A DNA stretch of 23,346 nt from Mesoaciditoga sp964503355 (lineage in GTDB: Bacteria; Thermotogota; Thermotogae; Mesoaciditogales; Mesoaciditogaceae), in NCBI GenBank assembly GCA_964503355.1, contig CAZCZS010000020.1, positions 1 through 23,346 on the forward strand, given 5' to 3'. The position numbers and the translations under genes are program-made. Positions 7,597-15,564 of this stretch are shown one piece after another. Position 1 is the first letter of the stretch. Each line of letters opens with the position of its first letter. Under the pieces are notes generated by a model. It did no database searches and was not told the origin of the DNA. It worked only from the letters and a program-made list of their open reading frames with translations.

Positions 7597-7644
7597 AGTA
7601 ACCAGATAGGGGGTGAGGCATTCACATCCTTATTAGAAGTTACT
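7597..7644 (+). promoter_or_regulatory. structured 5' leader of omp-alpha mRNA
   Basis: AGTAAC (7597-7602) can pair with GTTACT (7639-7644). Nested inside, bases 7608-7616 can pair with 7622-7630 through about nine positions, including one mismatch and one G-T, around a GGCAT loop. The structure ends 26 bases before the Shine-Dalgarno AGGAGG at 7671-7676. A role in mRNA stability is the simplest guess; I see no known riboswitch. Confidence 0.4.
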
Positions 7645-7685
7645 CATTAAAAGATGTCCACTATTTAAAAAGGAGGATGGTATAA

Positions 7686-8729
7686 ATGAGAAAAAGCCTT
7701 ATGGTAGTTGCTATTGTGGCTGTGTTACTGATGGCTTCGTTGGTATTCGCAGCGAGCTATTCCGATGTACCGGCTAATAGCATCTACGCACCGGCCGTTG
7801 AGGCTCTGACCAAGGCTAAAATCATGGTAGGCTCAAATGGGCTTTTCAACGGTTCAGCGAGCGTTAACAGGTATCAACTCGCAGAAACAGCCTACAAGTT
7901 GTTGAATTACCTTGAGAATGATCCTCTTCTTGCAAAGGCACAAGATATAACCGCTTTGCAAACGGTGATCAATTCCGTAGTCAAGAAGGTTGGAAACACC
8001 GATTCGATAGTTGCCAATCTTCAAAAAGAAGTCAATTCCCTGAAGGTAGTCATCGACGAAGTGAAGCAGAGCGCTGATCTTGCGAAGATCGTGGCAAACA
8101 ATTCGGATTCCATCAGCACCCTTCAGTCTTTGCTGGTGGAAATAAAAACCAATTTGCAGGCCAAAGTGGATGCCGCGTCTGCCAATGCCGACAAGGCTCT
8201 CAAATTCGCGAATATAAACAACAACATGATCGCGAATCAAGCAAAAGAGATCGCATCTCTTAGACAAGATGTGAAAGCTCTCAAAAACGCAAGCAATTCC
8301 GATGAACTCATGAAACTCAAAGGCGAACTTGAAGCCGAGATCAACCAAACGGCGGCGTTCATTTACAAAAAAATTTCCGTGGATACAAAGCCAATTGCGG
8401 ACAACACGAAGGCCATCAACGATCTGAAGAGTCAGCTTAAAGATCTCAACAAAACGGTTTCTGACAATTACACGGCTTTGAACACCTCTATTTCAAGTGT
8501 CAGAAGTTCGCTTTCCAACGAGATAAGTTTTACCCAAAACGATCTCAAAACGACCAAAGAGCAACTTTCGAATGAGATTTCAAACACGAAAATAGCTCTT
8601 GAACAAGAGATATCCACCGCCAACAGCAAAGCGAATCTCGCAATGCTGACGGGTATCGCGGGAATAGCTGTAGGCGCGATAGGCTTTGGAACTTTCCTTT
8701 ATTGGGTTTGGAATTACTGGAGCTATTGA
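7686..8729 (+). CDS. Omp-alpha-type envelope spacer protein (SLH domain, coiled coil, C-terminal anchor)
   Basis: This 347-residue protein has a clear signal peptide (residues 1-22, cleavage after VFA). A single SLH domain follows at about 23-78 (SYSDVPANSIYAPAVEAL then NRYQLAETAYKLL). A long heptad-rich coiled coil runs from about 85 to 315, and a hydrophobic aromatic C-terminal anchor at about 319-347 ends in FLYWVWNYWSY. The layout matches Thermotoga Omp-alpha, a rod that spans the periplasm: the SLH domain holds the cell wall and the tail inserts in the outer membrane. AGGAGG lies nine bases before the ATG. The putative beta-barrel partner follows. It has the strongest promoter in the window, consistent with a major structural protein. 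The function follows from architecture only. Confidence 0.9.
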   Translation: MRKSLMVVAIVAVLLMASLVFAASYSDVPANSIYAPAVEALTKAKIMVGSNGLFNGSASVNRYQLAETAYKLLNYLENDPLLAKAQDITALQTVINSVVKKVGNTDSIVANLQKEVNSLKVVIDEVKQSADLAKIVANNSDSISTLQSLLVEIKTNLQAKVDAASANADKALKFANINNNMIANQAKEIASLRQDVKALKNASNSDELMKLKGELEAEINQTAAFIYKKISVDTKPIADNTKAINDLKSQLKDLNKTVSDNYTALNTSISSVRSSLSNEISFTQNDLKTTKEQLSNEISNTKIALEQEISTANSKANLAMLTGIAGIAVGAIGFGTFLYWVWNYWSY

Positions 8730-8773
8730 TTCTTAATTTTTAGAACCTTTTTACGTTGTATTTTCGTAGAAAT

Positions 8774-8805
8774 CCTCCCTGTTTAAAAGGGCGAATACAG
8801 AGAGG
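8774..8805 (+). promoter_or_regulatory. intergenic hairpin between the omp genes
   Basis: CCTCCCTGT (8774-8782) pairs with ACAGAGAGG (8797-8805) with one mismatch around a 14-base loop. No T-run follows, so it is not an ordinary terminator. It ends about ten bases before the Shine-Dalgarno of the second gene, where it could protect the upstream message or tune translation. I see no convincing promoter in this 102-base gap. Confidence 0.45.
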
Positions 8806-8831
8806 CTTATTAAAGAAGGGGGAATAAAAAA

Positions 8832-10253
8832 ATGAAGAAACTCGTTCTTGTTGTTGCTATTACGTCGCTTTTGGCGATAGGCGCATTGGCGGCGAGTTAT
8901 ACCTTAACGCCATCTCTTTCGGTAAGTGGTTCTTACAGCTTTGGTTTTGTCATCGGAAACCAAGGAATAGACCTCACCCATGGCTTTGGCTCGAATTTGA
9001 GCGTCAGCGCTGCTTGGTCAAACAATTTCCCAGGTGCGTTTACGACGGCGGCCACATGGACTCTCAATCTCGGATTAAACCTTGATTGGAATGGTACACC
9101 TTCGCTTTCACTCAACAGCTTGGTTTACGAATCGGCCATGAGCAAGTTAAAGTTTGAAGAGGCGTACAAGAGAAGCTTCTGTGGTTTGATGTGGAATAAC
9201 GGCGCCGCAGCTGGATTCACCTACACGAACAAAAAGATTGACGGATTAACACTTCAATACCTGGATACGACGAATGATGGAGCTTCCACAAGCCCAAGCA
9301 CTCCTATTTTCGCGACACCGTTCTTCAAAGATGAAATCGCGGCGAACTACGCGGGTTCGAATTATTCCGTAACGGCGGCGTTGTATTACGACGCGATGAA
9401 CAACGCCCTTTACGACTATTTTGCCGGACTCAAATACACGGGAATACCGGATTTAACGGTTTTGGCAGCTTACGGTTCTGATCTTGCGAGAACGGCTGCT
9501 CCAGCGGCCAGTGAAACTGGTACATGGCTTCCTGTGAGCACAGCCGCCGATCCAGTGCCTCAAACTGGTTTGGACGTGAGTTATGCAAAAACGTTTGGAA
9601 AATTGAGTGTATCGGCTGAATACAAATATTTCAACGCTTTCACGCCGAAGTACGAAGCTTTCGTTGACAGCGATGGCGATGGAAATGCTGATTCACCCAA
9701 ATTCCCAACTAACGCCAACGATCTCAGCGGAAAACTTTCCTACAACACCACGCTTGGTATTTTCACACTCAATCCGTGGGTGAACGGCGATTACGACATT
9801 CTCAACGCCACGCAAACCGCTGGATTTGGCGTAAAAGCGAGTGCTAAACTCTCCGCTGGACCACTTTCCATCACACCAAGTGTTGACTACGAGGGAAGCA
9901 TTCTTCCATCGTTTGCCGTAACCACGAAGACTTTGGATGTTGCCCTTGCTTCCACATTTGGAAAGGTCAGCTTCGCTGGAGACGTTAACTGGGCAGACTT
10001 CACGAACTTTGCCAACCCAACGTGGAATGCGAAAGTTGATTATTCCAACGCTCCGTTGACACTCGAAGGTTACGTAACCAGTTCAACGAGTGGTCCTGCT
10101 TACGCGGGTTACTACGCAAAAGCCACGTACGCCGCTCATATGTGGACATACACGGCTTTCTTTGGAACGTTAAGCCAAGACTCAAATGGAGCATACACGG
10201 TTGTCAATCCACCTTATTGGTACGTGGAAGCTTCCACGAGTGTGAGTTTCTGA
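8832..10253 (+). CDS. Omp-beta-type outer-membrane beta-barrel protein
   Basis: This 473-residue protein has a signal peptide (residues 1-20, cleavage at ALA-A). Many alternating-polarity strands rich in Ser, Thr, Asn, Ala and aromatic residues follow, with short turns such as TLGIFTLNPWVNGDY, and it ends in VEASTSVSF with a terminal Phe. Strand pattern and C-terminal Phe indicate an outer-membrane beta barrel, probably a porin. There is no predicted hydrophobic helix after the signal. A loop at residues 279-287 reads DSDGDGNAD, a DxDxDG calcium-binding pattern. It follows the SLH coiled-coil protein by 102 bases and is closed by a strong terminator, so the two probably form one unit. This is the Omp-alpha/Omp-beta arrangement known in Thermotoga. 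Pore function is inferred. Confidence 0.85.
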   Translation: MKKLVLVVAITSLLAIGALAASYTLTPSLSVSGSYSFGFVIGNQGIDLTHGFGSNLSVSAAWSNNFPGAFTTAATWTLNLGLNLDWNGTPSLSLNSLVYESAMSKLKFEEAYKRSFCGLMWNNGAAAGFTYTNKKIDGLTLQYLDTTNDGASTSPSTPIFATPFFKDEIAANYAGSNYSVTAALYYDAMNNALYDYFAGLKYTGIPDLTVLAAYGSDLARTAAPAASETGTWLPVSTAADPVPQTGLDVSYAKTFGKLSVSAEYKYFNAFTPKYEAFVDSDGDGNADSPKFPTNANDLSGKLSYNTTLGIFTLNPWVNGDYDILNATQTAGFGVKASAKLSAGPLSITPSVDYEGSILPSFAVTTKTLDVALASTFGKVSFAGDVNWADFTNFANPTWNAKVDYSNAPLTLEGYVTSSTSGPAYAGYYAKATYAAHMWTYTAFFGTLSQDSNGAYTVVNPPYWYVEASTSVSF

Positions 10254-10273
10254 AGATAAATAATCAGTTTTGC

Positions 10274-10303
10274 AAAAGCCCTGACGATGTCAGGGCTTTT
10301 TTT
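10274..10303 (+). terminator. intrinsic terminator after omp-beta
   Basis: AAAAGCCCTGAC (10274-10285) and GTCAGGGCTTTT (10289-10300) form a perfect 12-base-pair stem around a GAT loop, followed by further T residues. It starts 21 bases after the omp-beta stop and ends the omp unit. Confidence 0.95.
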
Positions 10304-10304
10304 A

Positions 10305-10313
10305 TGGTAAAAT
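10305..10313 (+). promoter_or_regulatory. extended -10 promoter for the asnS operon
   Basis: TGGTAAAAT directly follows the omp-beta terminator and is identical to the -10 region of the tRNA-Gln promoter downstream. No -35 is visible, because that position falls inside the terminator stem. Starting here would give a leader of about 70 bases, which contains a tandem duplication of AACTTTGA at 10341-10356. Confidence 0.5.
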
Positions 10314-10392
10314 CGAAAGTGAAGTCTTTTTTAACCGCAAAACTTTGAAACTTTGAATGATCAAATCAAAACGACAGAAGGAGTGATATAAC

Positions 10393-11694
10393 TTGGCTCG
10401 ATGGGTGTACATAGAAGATGTATTCGATCATGTTGGTGAGGAAATCGAAATAAGAGGATGGATGTTTAACAAACGTTCAAGCGGTAAGATACATTTTTTG
10501 CAAGTGAGAGATGGAACGGGGTTTATCCAAGCCATAGTTGAAAAATCATCCGTTGATGAAGACGTTTTTGAAACGGCTGACAAGTTGAGAATAGAATCAA
10601 GCGTGATCGTTAGGGGAAAAGTTAGAAAGGATGAGAGATCTCCTTACGGTTTTGAAATGGATGTGAAAGATATAGAAGTGATTCAAATACCAACGGAAGA
10701 TTATCCCATTTCCAAGAAAGAACACGGAATAGATTTTTTGATGACAAACAGGCATCTTTGGCTCAGATCTAAAAAGCAATTTCACATTTTGAGGGTTCGG
10801 GATGAAATCATAAGATCGATCAGGGAGTTTTACCATGAGAAAAAATTCGTTCTAGTGGATACTCCCATTTTGACGGGAGCCATAGGTGAATCTGCGGGTG
10901 AACTTTTCAGTGTGAAGTATTTCGATTTGGGAAAAGCTTATCTCGCTCAAACGGGACAGCTTTATCTTGAAGCCGCCGCGATGGCTCTGGGTAAGGTTTT
11001 CAATCTTGGACCAACTTTTAGAGCAGAGAAATCAAAAACTCGCCGTCATTTAACGGAATTCTGGATGAACGAGGCGGAAATGGCCTATTACACTTCCGAT
11101 GATAACATGTCCCTTCAAGAAGAACTGGTTTCGTACGTCGTCCAAAAAGTCCTTCAGAGGGCTGGTGATCATCTTGTGGCCTTGAAAAGAGATGTTAAGC
11201 CACTTGAAAAGATAGAACCTCCATTTCCAAGGATAAGCTATGATGAAGCCGTGAAACTGCTACAGAAAAAAGGTTTTGACATAAAATGGGGCGATGACAT
11301 AGGCGGCGACGAGGAGACGGGAATAAGCGAGGAATTCGATAAACCGGTCATGGTTTACAATTATCCCAGAAAGATAAAAGCCTTTTACATGCAACCAAAT
11401 CCGGAAAATCCAGACGTCGTCTTGTGCGATGACATGTTGGCTCCAGAAGGGTACGGTGAGATAATAGGAGCTTCTCAACGTGTTCATGATCCGGATCTTC
11501 TAATAGAAAGGATCAGAGAGTTCAATCTTCCAGTTGAATCTTACGACTGGTACATAGATTTAAGAAAATATGGCAGTGTCCCACACAGTGGTTTTGGCAT
11601 GGGTGTTGAAAGACTCGTTGCCTGGATATGCAAATTGGATCACATACGGGAAGCGATTCCATTTGCCAGGACCATATATCGAATTCATCCGTGA
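10393..11694 (+). CDS. asnS: asparaginyl-tRNA synthetase
   Basis: This class II aminoacyl-tRNA synthetase (433 residues) joins asparagine to tRNA-Asn. An OB-fold anticodon-binding domain occupies about residues 1-105 (EIEIRGWMFNKRSSGKIHF). The catalytic core has motif 2 as GPTFRAEKSKTRRHLTEFW (207-225) and motif 3 as GFGMGVERLVAW near residue 402. The KSKTRRHL form of motif 2 is that of AsnRS and differs from AspRS. The start is TTG at 10393 with AAGGAGTG at 10378-10385. It is the first gene after the terminator and promoter near 10300 and heads a long co-directional run. A misnamed AspRS is the main alternative, and I think it unlikely. Confidence 0.93.
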   Translation: MARWVYIEDVFDHVGEEIEIRGWMFNKRSSGKIHFLQVRDGTGFIQAIVEKSSVDEDVFETADKLRIESSVIVRGKVRKDERSPYGFEMDVKDIEVIQIPTEDYPISKKEHGIDFLMTNRHLWLRSKKQFHILRVRDEIIRSIREFYHEKKFVLVDTPILTGAIGESAGELFSVKYFDLGKAYLAQTGQLYLEAAAMALGKVFNLGPTFRAEKSKTRRHLTEFWMNEAEMAYYTSDDNMSLQEELVSYVVQKVLQRAGDHLVALKRDVKPLEKIEPPFPRISYDEAVKLLQKKGFDIKWGDDIGGDEETGISEEFDKPVMVYNYPRKIKAFYMQPNPENPDVVLCDDMLAPEGYGEIIGASQRVHDPDLLIERIREFNLPVESYDWYIDLRKYGSVPHSGFGMGVERLVAWICKLDHIREAIPFARTIYRIHP

Positions 11695-11706
11695 GCTGGT
11701 GAATAG

Positions 11707-12726
11707 ATGGGTAGGTTGTTATCTTCAGAACCACAAAATGAAGATGAAGGATTCGTAAGCATACGGCCGCTTTCTTTACAGGAGTACATAGGCCAAACGA
11801 ACGTCAAAGAACGCTTAAGCGTGGCCATAAGAGCGGCTAAAATGCGCGGAGAGGTGTTAGATCACGTTCTCTTGGCTGGGCCTCCGGGCTTGGGTAAAAC
11901 GACACTCGCCACGATAATAGCTCATGAAACGGGTGGACGACTTCACACTACAAGCGGTCCCGTCATCGAAAGACAGGGAGATCTCGCTGCCGTTCTCACC
12001 TCTTTGGCGAGTGGAGATGTGCTTTTCATAGACGAAATTCACAGGCTTCCACACGCCGTTGAAGAAGTTCTTTATTCGGCCATGGAAGATTTCAAACTTG
12101 ACATTTTGGTGGGAAAAGGACCGGGTGCTAGAACGGTAAGGCTTTCCGTCAATCCCTTCACCTTAGTTGGAGCGACAACGAGAAGTGGCCTTCTTACACC
12201 ACCGTTGAGAAATCGGTTTGGAATGGTGTTGGAGCTTGATTTTTATGGAGTGGAAGAATTGAAGAAAATAGTCAAAAGAACCGCGAACATCCTTGGAGTC
12301 GAAATTGATGACGCGTGCGCGATCGAAATAGCCAGAAGATCTCGCGGAACTCCACGCGTGGCGAATAGACTTTTGAAGAGAATAAGGGATTTCGCGACCG
12401 TGAAATCTAAAAATGAAATCACCATCGAGATCGTCGACGAAGCTTTTAACTCCATGAACATCGATAAGTACGGTTTGGATGAAACTGATAGAAAGATACT
12501 CAAAAAGATAGCTCACGATTACAGGGGAGGCCCCGTGGGTTTGAATTCTTTGGCCGCGACGGTTGGTATGGAGGCCGAGACCATCAGCGAAGTGTATGAG
12601 CCGTACCTATTGCAGGGAGGATTTGTCGCCAGAACTTCAAGAGGAAGAATTCTTACAGCTAAGGGATACAGCGCGATAGGTGAGTCTTTGATAAACGTTG
12701 AAAATTTCGAGCTAAGGAGTGATTGA
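11707..12726 (+). CDS. ruvB: Holliday junction branch migration ATPase RuvB
   Basis: RuvB is the hexameric AAA+ motor that, with RuvA, drives branch migration of Holliday junctions in recombination repair. The 339-residue length is usual. Visible motifs are Walker A GPPGLGKTT (58-66), Walker B DEIH (109-112), sensor 1 GATTRSG (155-161), the arginine finger in PLRNRFG (R170), and sensor 2 in RRSRGTPRVANRLLKRIRD. A winged-helix domain follows with the conserved GGPVGLNSLAATVG. It starts 12 bases after asnS; the ribosome site is weak (GGTGA), suggesting coupling. The neighbours yggT and nadK follow with almost no gap. RuvA and RuvC are not in the window. Confidence 0.98.
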   Translation: MGRLLSSEPQNEDEGFVSIRPLSLQEYIGQTNVKERLSVAIRAAKMRGEVLDHVLLAGPPGLGKTTLATIIAHETGGRLHTTSGPVIERQGDLAAVLTSLASGDVLFIDEIHRLPHAVEEVLYSAMEDFKLDILVGKGPGARTVRLSVNPFTLVGATTRSGLLTPPLRNRFGMVLELDFYGVEELKKIVKRTANILGVEIDDACAIEIARRSRGTPRVANRLLKRIRDFATVKSKNEITIEIVDEAFNSMNIDKYGLDETDRKILKKIAHDYRGGPVGLNSLAATVGMEAETISEVYEPYLLQGGFVARTSRGRILTAKGYSAIGESLINVENFELRSD

Positions 12727-12729
12727 TGT

Positions 12730-13026
12730 ATGTTCGTTTTGGCAAACTTCGTGTACGCCATAGCCGTTGTGCTCAATGCCGTAATAGTTTTCGCCATAAC
12801 GGTCTTGATAATAGATTCCATTTTGAGCTTTATCTTGCCGTACTATCATCCCTTCAGAAGGGTGCTGGATCAGATATGCGATCCCATGGTTAGGCCCATA
12901 AGGCGTTTCATTCCTCCTATTGGAATGTTCGATTTTTCTCCATTTGTCGCTTTGTTGATATTGATATTCCTTCAGGCTTTTGTCGTTAACACCTTATTCG
13001 ATCTCAGCGTGGTCTTGAAGAGATGA
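12730..13026 (+). CDS. YggT-family membrane protein
   Basis: This 98-residue protein has two membrane helices, at about 5-33 and 73-95. Between them is the conserved loop of the YggT family, with SFILPYYHPFRRVLDQICDP then RPIRRFIPPIGMFDFSP. The family is widespread in bacteria and its biochemical role is not settled; roles in osmotic tolerance, cell shape and chloroplast-type division have been suggested. AAGGAGT at 12714-12720, inside the end of ruvB, is nine bases before the ATG. It overlaps the next gene nadK by ATGA. Confidence 0.88.
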   Translation: MFVLANFVYAIAVVLNAVIVFAITVLIIDSILSFILPYYHPFRRVLDQICDPMVRPIRRFIPPIGMFDFSPFVALLILIFLQAFVVNTLFDLSVVLKR

Positions 13027-13862
13027 TGTTCAAAAACGCTCTCATATTCAGAAATGAAAAAAAGCCGACAACCGTCGAAGCTTTTCAAATTTTAAAGGAT
13101 AAGCTTGAAAAAAGAGGTTTGAAGATAACAAACGTGAACGACGCGGACGCTCAAACCATCGCCTTCGTTTTGGGAGGAGATGGAACGGTTTTAAAAGCGT
13201 CCAAAGTTTTGATACGAAAAAACGTGAGCGTTGTGGGAATAAATTTCGGTCATCTTGGTTTTTTAAGCCCATACGAATTCAGCAAGATAGACGATGTGCT
13301 TCACAAAATATTGGATAAGAACGATTACAAGGTGGTAAAGAGGGTATTTTTAAAAGTGCTCGATGGAAACGGAAGAAGAATGGAATTCTTCAATGACTTC
13401 GTCATCCAAAGGGCCGTGAAATCGCATATGCTTCAGATATCCGTGCATGTGGATGGAAGCAAGATGGGCGAAATGCTCTGTGATGGAATGATCTTCTCCA
13501 CGCCAACCGGTTCAACTGCGTACAACCTGTCGGCCGGAGGATCCGTGATAGATCCAAACTTGTCTTTGATATCTGTAGTTCCGATGATGGCACACGCTTT
13601 CGCCGCGTGGCCGGTTATAGTCTCCTTTGAAAGAAAGGTAAAAGTGATCGTTAAACCGCGCGAGAAAGAGGAATACTTCTGTATTGGTGATGGTGAGGAG
13701 ATATGCGCCAAAAGCGAACCACACGAGTTTGAGATAAGCGGTTCGGATGAGCATTTGAATTTCTTATGCACGAGCGATATAAACTTTTTCAAATTGGTTC
13801 ACACGAAGCTGGGATGGGGAATACACAACGGTTTCGGAGGAAATCATGACTTCAAAATGTAA
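13023..13862 (+). CDS. nadK: NAD kinase
   Basis: NAD kinase phosphorylates NAD to NADP and is the only route to NADP in most bacteria. The 279-residue protein shows the GGDGT motif at 51-55 with catalytic D53, then INFGHLGFLSP at 73-83, and the substrate-binding STPTGSTAYNLSAGGS at 159-174. The usual NE-type motif reads NDF (124-126). The site that is normally HxLxxRP reads HAFAAWP (191-197), with Trp in place of Arg, a mild divergence. Translation starts at one of two adjacent ATGs (13023 or 13026), overlapping yggT. Its last 17 bases overlap the next gene, which has its own strong ribosome site. Neighbouring glyA and glgCD suggest a metabolic operon. Confidence 0.95.
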   Translation: MMFKNALIFRNEKKPTTVEAFQILKDKLEKRGLKITNVNDADAQTIAFVLGGDGTVLKASKVLIRKNVSVVGINFGHLGFLSPYEFSKIDDVLHKILDKNDYKVVKRVFLKVLDGNGRRMEFFNDFVIQRAVKSHMLQISVHVDGSKMGEMLCDGMIFSTPTGSTAYNLSAGGSVIDPNLSLISVVPMMAHAFAAWPVIVSFERKVKVIVKPREKEEYFCIGDGEEICAKSEPHEFEISGSDEHLNFLCTSDINFFKLVHTKLGWGIHNGFGGNHDFKM

Positions 13863-15552
13863 ATACTACAAGCGAATATTGGATTCAATGTTAGAAGGTG
13901 TCATCATGGTGGATAAAGAGGCACGTCTCCTTTTCATAAATCGCGCGGCGTGCGAAATACTCCATCTTCCCATCCAAAATTACGTTGGTAAGAAAGTCGT
14001 AGATACCATTCCAAATACCAGACTTCACATAGTGGTAAAAAAAGGCGTTCCGGAATTGGATAGAGTTCAAGACGCCGGAAACGCAAAAATCGTCACATCC
14101 AGAATACCCCTCAAAGACGAAAACGGAAAAGTCGTGGGAGCTGTGGCGGTTTTCAGGGATATAACGGAAGTTCAACACATGGCGGAAGAGGTTACCGATC
14201 TCAAAAACGTGAGATTCATGTTGGAAACCATAATAGAATCCACCGATGATGCCATAAGCGTGGCGGACGAAAATGGTAAAGTTAAGATGGTCAACAAAGC
14301 GTACACCAAATTAACCGGCTACACACCAGATGAGGTTATAGGAAAAACGGCGGATGTCGACATAGCCGAAGGTGAAAGCGTTCATATGAAAGTGGCGAAG
14401 CTGAAAAAGCCGATTTTCGGACACCGCATAAAGGTTGGACCGCTTAGAAAAGAAGTCATAATAGATGCCACTCCTTTGGTCATAGATGGAAAATTTTCCG
14501 GAAGCGTGGCCGTTATTCACGATGTTTCAAGAATAATATCGTTGAGTCGTGAATTAGAAGAGGCAAATCGAACCATACGTCGTTTAAGCGCGCGGTACAC
14601 TTTTGATGATATAATAGGCGTTTCGCACACGATGCAAGTGGCAATCCTTCAAGCTAAAAAAGTCGCGAAAACAAGGGCAACCGTGCTTTTAAGGGGAGAG
14701 TCCGGAACCGGTAAAGAGTTGTTCGCCCACGCCATACATAACGCAAGTGATAGAGCTCATAACCCATTCGTGAGTGTGAATTGCGCCGCGTTACCCGAAG
14801 GCATTTTGGAATCGGAGTTGTTTGGATATGAAGAGGGCGCTTTCACAGGCGCGAAAAAAGGTGGAAAAAGGGGGCTTTTAGAAGAGGCAAACGGTGGTAC
14901 TCTTTTTTTGGATGAAGTTGGAAAAATGGACGTCAAAGTTCAGTCGAGATTTCTAAGGTTTCTTCAGGAAATGGAGATAACAAGGCTTGGAAGTACGAAA
15001 GCGAAGCAACTCGACGTTAGGATAATAGCGGCGACCAATTTGGACTTGGAAGAAAGGATAAAAGATGGAAGCTTTATACCGGATCTTTACTATCGTTTGA
15101 ACGTCGTTCCGATCGTCATAACTCCCTTGAGAGAAAGAATGGAAGATCTCGCTCCGTTGGTCAAGCACATAATAAGAAAGTTGAACCAGGAATACGGTAG
15201 AGCTGTGAAGGGAGTTTCGGAGGAAGTCTTTGAGATCCTTAAAAGTTTACCTTGGTACGGGAACGTTAGAGAACTCGAAAACTTCATCGCGCGTGCGATG
15301 ATAAACATGGAAATCGATGAAAAAATCATAAAAATATCTCATTTACCGGCGTTTGAAGTGCCAAGAAAAACTTCTACCGCCATTCGCGTTCCTTCTGGAA
15401 TAACGTTGAAAACCGCTTTGAACAACTTCGAAAAACATCTCATAGAGACCACGCTTAAATCGTATGGTGGTAACAGAACCAAAACCGCTGAGGCCCTTGG
15501 GATAAGTTTGAGGACCTTATTCTATAAATTGAACCATTATCGGATAAAGTAG
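13846..15552 (+). CDS. sigma54-dependent activator: PAS-PAS-AAA+-Fis HTH
   Basis: This 568-residue regulator has two PAS sensor domains (about 8-108 and 125-228), a short coiled linker, a complete AAA+ domain and a C-terminal Fis-type helix-turn-helix. The AAA+ motifs are Walker A GESGTGKE (284-291), the sigma54-contacting GAFTGA loop (331-336), Walker B GTLFLDEVG (351-359), arginine-finger region YYRLNV (415-420) and PWYGNVREL (469-477). The helix-turn-helix is at about 546-566 (TAEALGISLRTLFYKL). An intact GAFTGA loop means it should remodel RNA polymerase carrying sigma54 (RpoN), and PAS domains suggest a small-molecule or redox signal. GGAGG at 13836-13840 precedes the ATG, and the gene overlaps nadK by 17 bases. 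No receiver domain is present, so it is not a two-component regulator. Target genes are unknown. Confidence 0.95.
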   Translation: MTSKCKYYKRILDSMLEGVIMVDKEARLLFINRAACEILHLPIQNYVGKKVVDTIPNTRLHIVVKKGVPELDRVQDAGNAKIVTSRIPLKDENGKVVGAVAVFRDITEVQHMAEEVTDLKNVRFMLETIIESTDDAISVADENGKVKMVNKAYTKLTGYTPDEVIGKTADVDIAEGESVHMKVAKLKKPIFGHRIKVGPLRKEVIIDATPLVIDGKFSGSVAVIHDVSRIISLSRELEEANRTIRRLSARYTFDDIIGVSHTMQVAILQAKKVAKTRATVLLRGESGTGKELFAHAIHNASDRAHNPFVSVNCAALPEGILESELFGYEEGAFTGAKKGGKRGLLEEANGGTLFLDEVGKMDVKVQSRFLRFLQEMEITRLGSTKAKQLDVRIIAATNLDLEERIKDGSFIPDLYYRLNVVPIVITPLRERMEDLAPLVKHIIRKLNQEYGRAVKGVSEEVFEILKSLPWYGNVRELENFIARAMINMEIDEKIIKISHLPAFEVPRKTSTAIRVPSGITLKTALNNFEKHLIETTLKSYGGNRTKTAEALGISLRTLFYKLNHYRIK

Positions 15553-15564
15553 GGAGGAGATAGA

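Noticed and set aside
7854..8348. Minus-strand frame of 164 residues opposite the SLH coiled-coil gene
   Set aside because: Shadow of the repetitive coiled-coil codons; no start signals and no recognisable domain.
8730..8831. A separate promoter for the beta-barrel gene
   Set aside because: No TATAAT-like hexamer with TGn or a properly spaced -35 is visible in this gap, unlike the other intergenic gaps.
12163..12821. Several minus-strand frames opposite ruvB and yggT
   Set aside because: All lie inside strongly conserved plus-strand genes with intact motifs.
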